From assembly GCA_002362105.1 (NCBI GenBank), contig DETD01000007.1, positions 1 to 32,869 of the forward strand: 32,869 bases of DNA, given 5' to 3'. Below, piece after piece: positions 31,512 to 32,869 of this stretch (its first letter is position 1; every line of letters starts with the position of its first letter). Below the pieces are notes generated by a model, which was given only the letters and a program-made list of their open reading frames with translations, was not told where the DNA came from and made no database searches. The stretch comes from Bacteroidales bacterium UBA3297 (lineage in GTDB: Bacteria; Bacteroidota; Bacteroidia; Bacteroidales; Paludibacteraceae). Both the position numbers and the translations under genes were made by a program.

Positions 31512-31766
31512 TTAACGAAATAGTCGATAATTTAATAGCATTGTATATTTTTTCAAGATTGTCTTTTGGGGAGAATTGGATTTCTCTGAAGAAACCATAA
31601 CAATTTCCAGCATATTAATCATTACTCTTATTCCATTTTTATCGAATAACACATGATGTTCCGGACAATCTTGTTGAATAAGAGATGATTTTATCGCTAC
31701 TTTCCCCCAGAACGAAGGTTGGTCCAGAGAAGAAAAAACTATGGTCTGTAGGTCCTTTTCTTGCAT
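31512..31766 (-). CDS. Small unassigned reading frame
   Basis: An 84-codon frame in an otherwise gene-free 590-bp stretch (MQEKDLQTIVFSSLDQPSFW at the start). It does not overlap another gene, and its ATG abuts the inverted repeat at 31767-31790. It has no recognisable domain or clear ribosome binding site. It could be a real small gene, possibly repressed through that repeat, or a remnant of a larger gene. Confidence 0.3.
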   Translation of the reverse strand: MQEKDLQTIVFSSLDQPSFWGKVAIKSSLIQQDCPEHHVLFDKNGIRVMINMLEIVMVSSEKSNSPQKTILKKYTMLLNYRLFR

Positions 31767-31790
31767 TTATTTGCCGGTATCGGCAAATAA
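31767..31790. repeat. Perfect 10-bp inverted repeat, operator-like
   Basis: TTATTTGCCG (31767-31776) and CGGCAAATAA (31781-31790) flank GTAT. It lies at the start of the minus-strand 84-codon frame. Related half-sites TTTGCCG occur at 31824-31830 and TTTGCC at 31868-31873. Confidence 0.6.
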
Positions 31791-31833
31791 ATGGCACCTT
31801 TTTGGCCGAAATCGCGTAAAAAGTTTGCCGATA
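31778..31833. repeat. Inverted 10-mers bounding a 56-bp segment
   Basis: TATCGGCAAA (31778-31787) and TTTGCCGATA (31824-31833) are exact reverse complements. The segment between could be a tiny mobile-element remnant or an operator pair. Confidence 0.45.
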
Positions 31834-31915
31834 GGCGAAAGGTATAGAATATATATCAGTTGCTCAGTTTGCCAAAAAGTATGGTAAGCAACCGCTGCCC
31901 CCCGTGTAGTAAGTT

Positions 31916-31958
31916 AAAAGAATAGGCGCTAACTATATTAGTTAACGCCTATTCTTTT
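31916..31958. terminator. Bidirectional terminator
   Basis: AAAAGAATAGGCG pairs with CGCCTATTCTTTT, with TAAC/GTTA stacked inside (31916-31933 with 31941-31958). It can terminate in either direction, separating the Hachiman side from the right-end gene. Confidence 0.75.
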
Positions 31959-31980
31959 CTTAGTAAGTGCTTACTAAGAA
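31957..31980. repeat. Perfect 11-bp inverted repeat next to the terminator
   Basis: TTCTTAGTAAG (31957-31967) and CTTACTAAGAA (31970-31980) flank TG. It directly abuts the terminator and so overlaps its T-run. It may be an operator or a competing hairpin. Confidence 0.6.
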
Positions 31981-32075
31981 GAAGCATGTGCGAGTCTTCG
32001 CCCTGTCTGCCGAAGCGCCATTGTCGTAGAATAGATAGTTCAAATGTAAAAATATAGCCGCTTCTGCAAGAAGGC

Positions 32076-32831
32076 TTAATCTTTCAAGCAACCAATAGGA
32101 ATGACGTATACTCCGTCTTTTCTCCGGTAGAAGTATTGCCCTACGCCTACGATGACAGCCATAAATGAGGGAGCCGACATTTTATCGGTGTCTATTTTGT
32201 TGGCTAACTCTAATAGGTTTTCAGCTCCTTCGTTTATTGCCTTTTCCCCGCCAAGTTTCACTTCAAGCAATGCATAGCTGCCGTTACGCCGGTGAAGAAC
32301 GGCGTCGCATTCAAGCCCGTTGCTGTCTCTGTAGTGGTAAAGTGTGCCGTCTAAAGCCTCTGCATAAACACGCAAGTCCCTTACTGCCAGATCTTCAAAG
32401 AAGAGCCCGAATGTGTCTAAATCGTTTGTCAGGTCTTTAGGGCCGAGTCCTAAAATCGCAGTGCCGATGCTGGGATCTACAAAATGGCGCGTGTCGCCAG
32501 TCCTGATTGCGGTCTTGCTCCGCAAATTCGGATTCCAGGCCGCAAGGTCCTCTATCACGAACAGTTTTTTTAAGGCTTTGATGTAGTCGGCTACCGTGTC
32601 TTCGTCGAGTGTGCTTGCATCGTTAGCAAGCATGTCTTTGCGGATGGTGGCGTATGAAGCCGGTTGCGATATGTTTCTTGCATATGAGCGCAACAGGCGT
32701 TTGGCGCGTTCCGGGCTTCGCTTCACGTTATTAACGCACTGTATGTCTCGTCCCGTTACAGAGTCTACATAGTCAATAGCTTGGTTAATGGTTGTAGTCT
32801 TTTGATTTTCAACGTTTTTTTGATTTTTCGG
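32076..32831 (-). pseudogene. DUF4143-type ATPase lacking its N-terminal AAA domain
   Basis: The frame is closed upstream by a stop at 32832-32834. The readable part starts with IDYVDSVTGRDIQCV and continues VKRSPERAKRLLRSYARN, TSTLDEDTVADYI-like, LAAWNPNLRSKTAIRTGDTR and FVDPSIGTAILGLGPKDL. The end is HYRDSNGLECDAVLHRRNGS, YALLEVKLGGEKA, then RRKDGVYVIPIGCLKD. These are the DUF4143 C-terminal blocks of the common ~440-residue ATP-binding proteins of gut bacteria. The preceding AAA_14 domain with Walker motifs is missing; family similarity ends near 32795. The upstream sequence is AT-rich and repetitive, so this looks like a 5'-truncated remnant. A frame change just outside the window is an alternative. 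Confidence 0.75.
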
Positions 32832-32869
32832 TTATTTGTAGCAGATTTGTTCGGTTATTTGAGGCAGAT
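32829..32869. repeat. 23-bp tandem repeat at the right edge
   Basis: CGGTTATTTG followed by GCAGAT occurs at 32829-32846 and again from 32852, a period of 23 bp with two differences in 18 bp. The repeat runs out of the window, so the number of copies is unknown. It lies where the ATPase gene loses similarity. Confidence 0.55.

Noticed and set aside
1..32869. CRISPR array, rRNA or tRNA genes
   Set aside because: I found no regularly spaced repeats with unique spacers and no rRNA or complete tRNA sequence on either strand.

Overview
The window reads as a piece of a Bacteroidota chromosome, most likely order Bacteroidales. The evidence is Bacteroidetes-type promoters (-7 box TAnnTTTG, sometimes with a TTG about 18-20 bp upstream), type IX secretion (T9SS) C-terminal sorting domains, gingipain-like and legumain-like cysteine peptidases, a GldM-like domain, a DUF4372 transposase, and carbamoyl-phosphate synthases of the 'LGSGALKIG' kind. 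I cannot name the genus.

Layout. 1-466: the start of an IS4-family transposase, frameshifted and cut by the window edge. 828-3190: rarA and, 11 bp later, a secreted protein resembling the C-terminal part of GldM. 3377-6985: a DUF805 membrane protein with a long extra N-terminal part, a small lipoprotein, and a G3E/CobW metal GTPase with a large His-rich insert. 7013-7340: terminators around a GC-rich structured block containing a perfect 40-bp palindrome. 7360-9363 (minus): a large secreted repeat protein. 9836-13057: a stand-alone carB. 13213-19322: two copies of one cassette: a predicted pseudoknot leader, a fibre-like protein, and a T9SS-sorted clan CD cysteine peptidase (C13-like in the first, C25/gingipain-like in the second). 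19425-20171 (minus): an unknown protein. 20381-20667: a leader or small RNA with a terminator that can form a competing structure. 20847-25196: a carA-carB gene fusion, so the window holds two CarB copies and one CarA. 25571-26610: two small unknown proteins.

From about 26.6 to 31.5 kb the sequence becomes clearly AT-rich and holds a defence locus: two unknown genes, then hamA (DUF1837 nuclease) and hamB (DEAH helicase), together a Hachiman anti-phage system. The right end holds inverted repeats, a bidirectional terminator, and a DUF4143 ATPase that has lost its N-terminal ATPase domain.

The most interesting signal is the leader shared by the two fibre/peptidase cassettes. Both leaders can fold into the same H-type pseudoknot with nearly the same loop lengths. 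Three base pairs changed on both sides with pairing preserved. This suggests a conserved RNA control element for a duplicated secreted-protease module. All statements come from reading the sequence; no database search or folding program was run.
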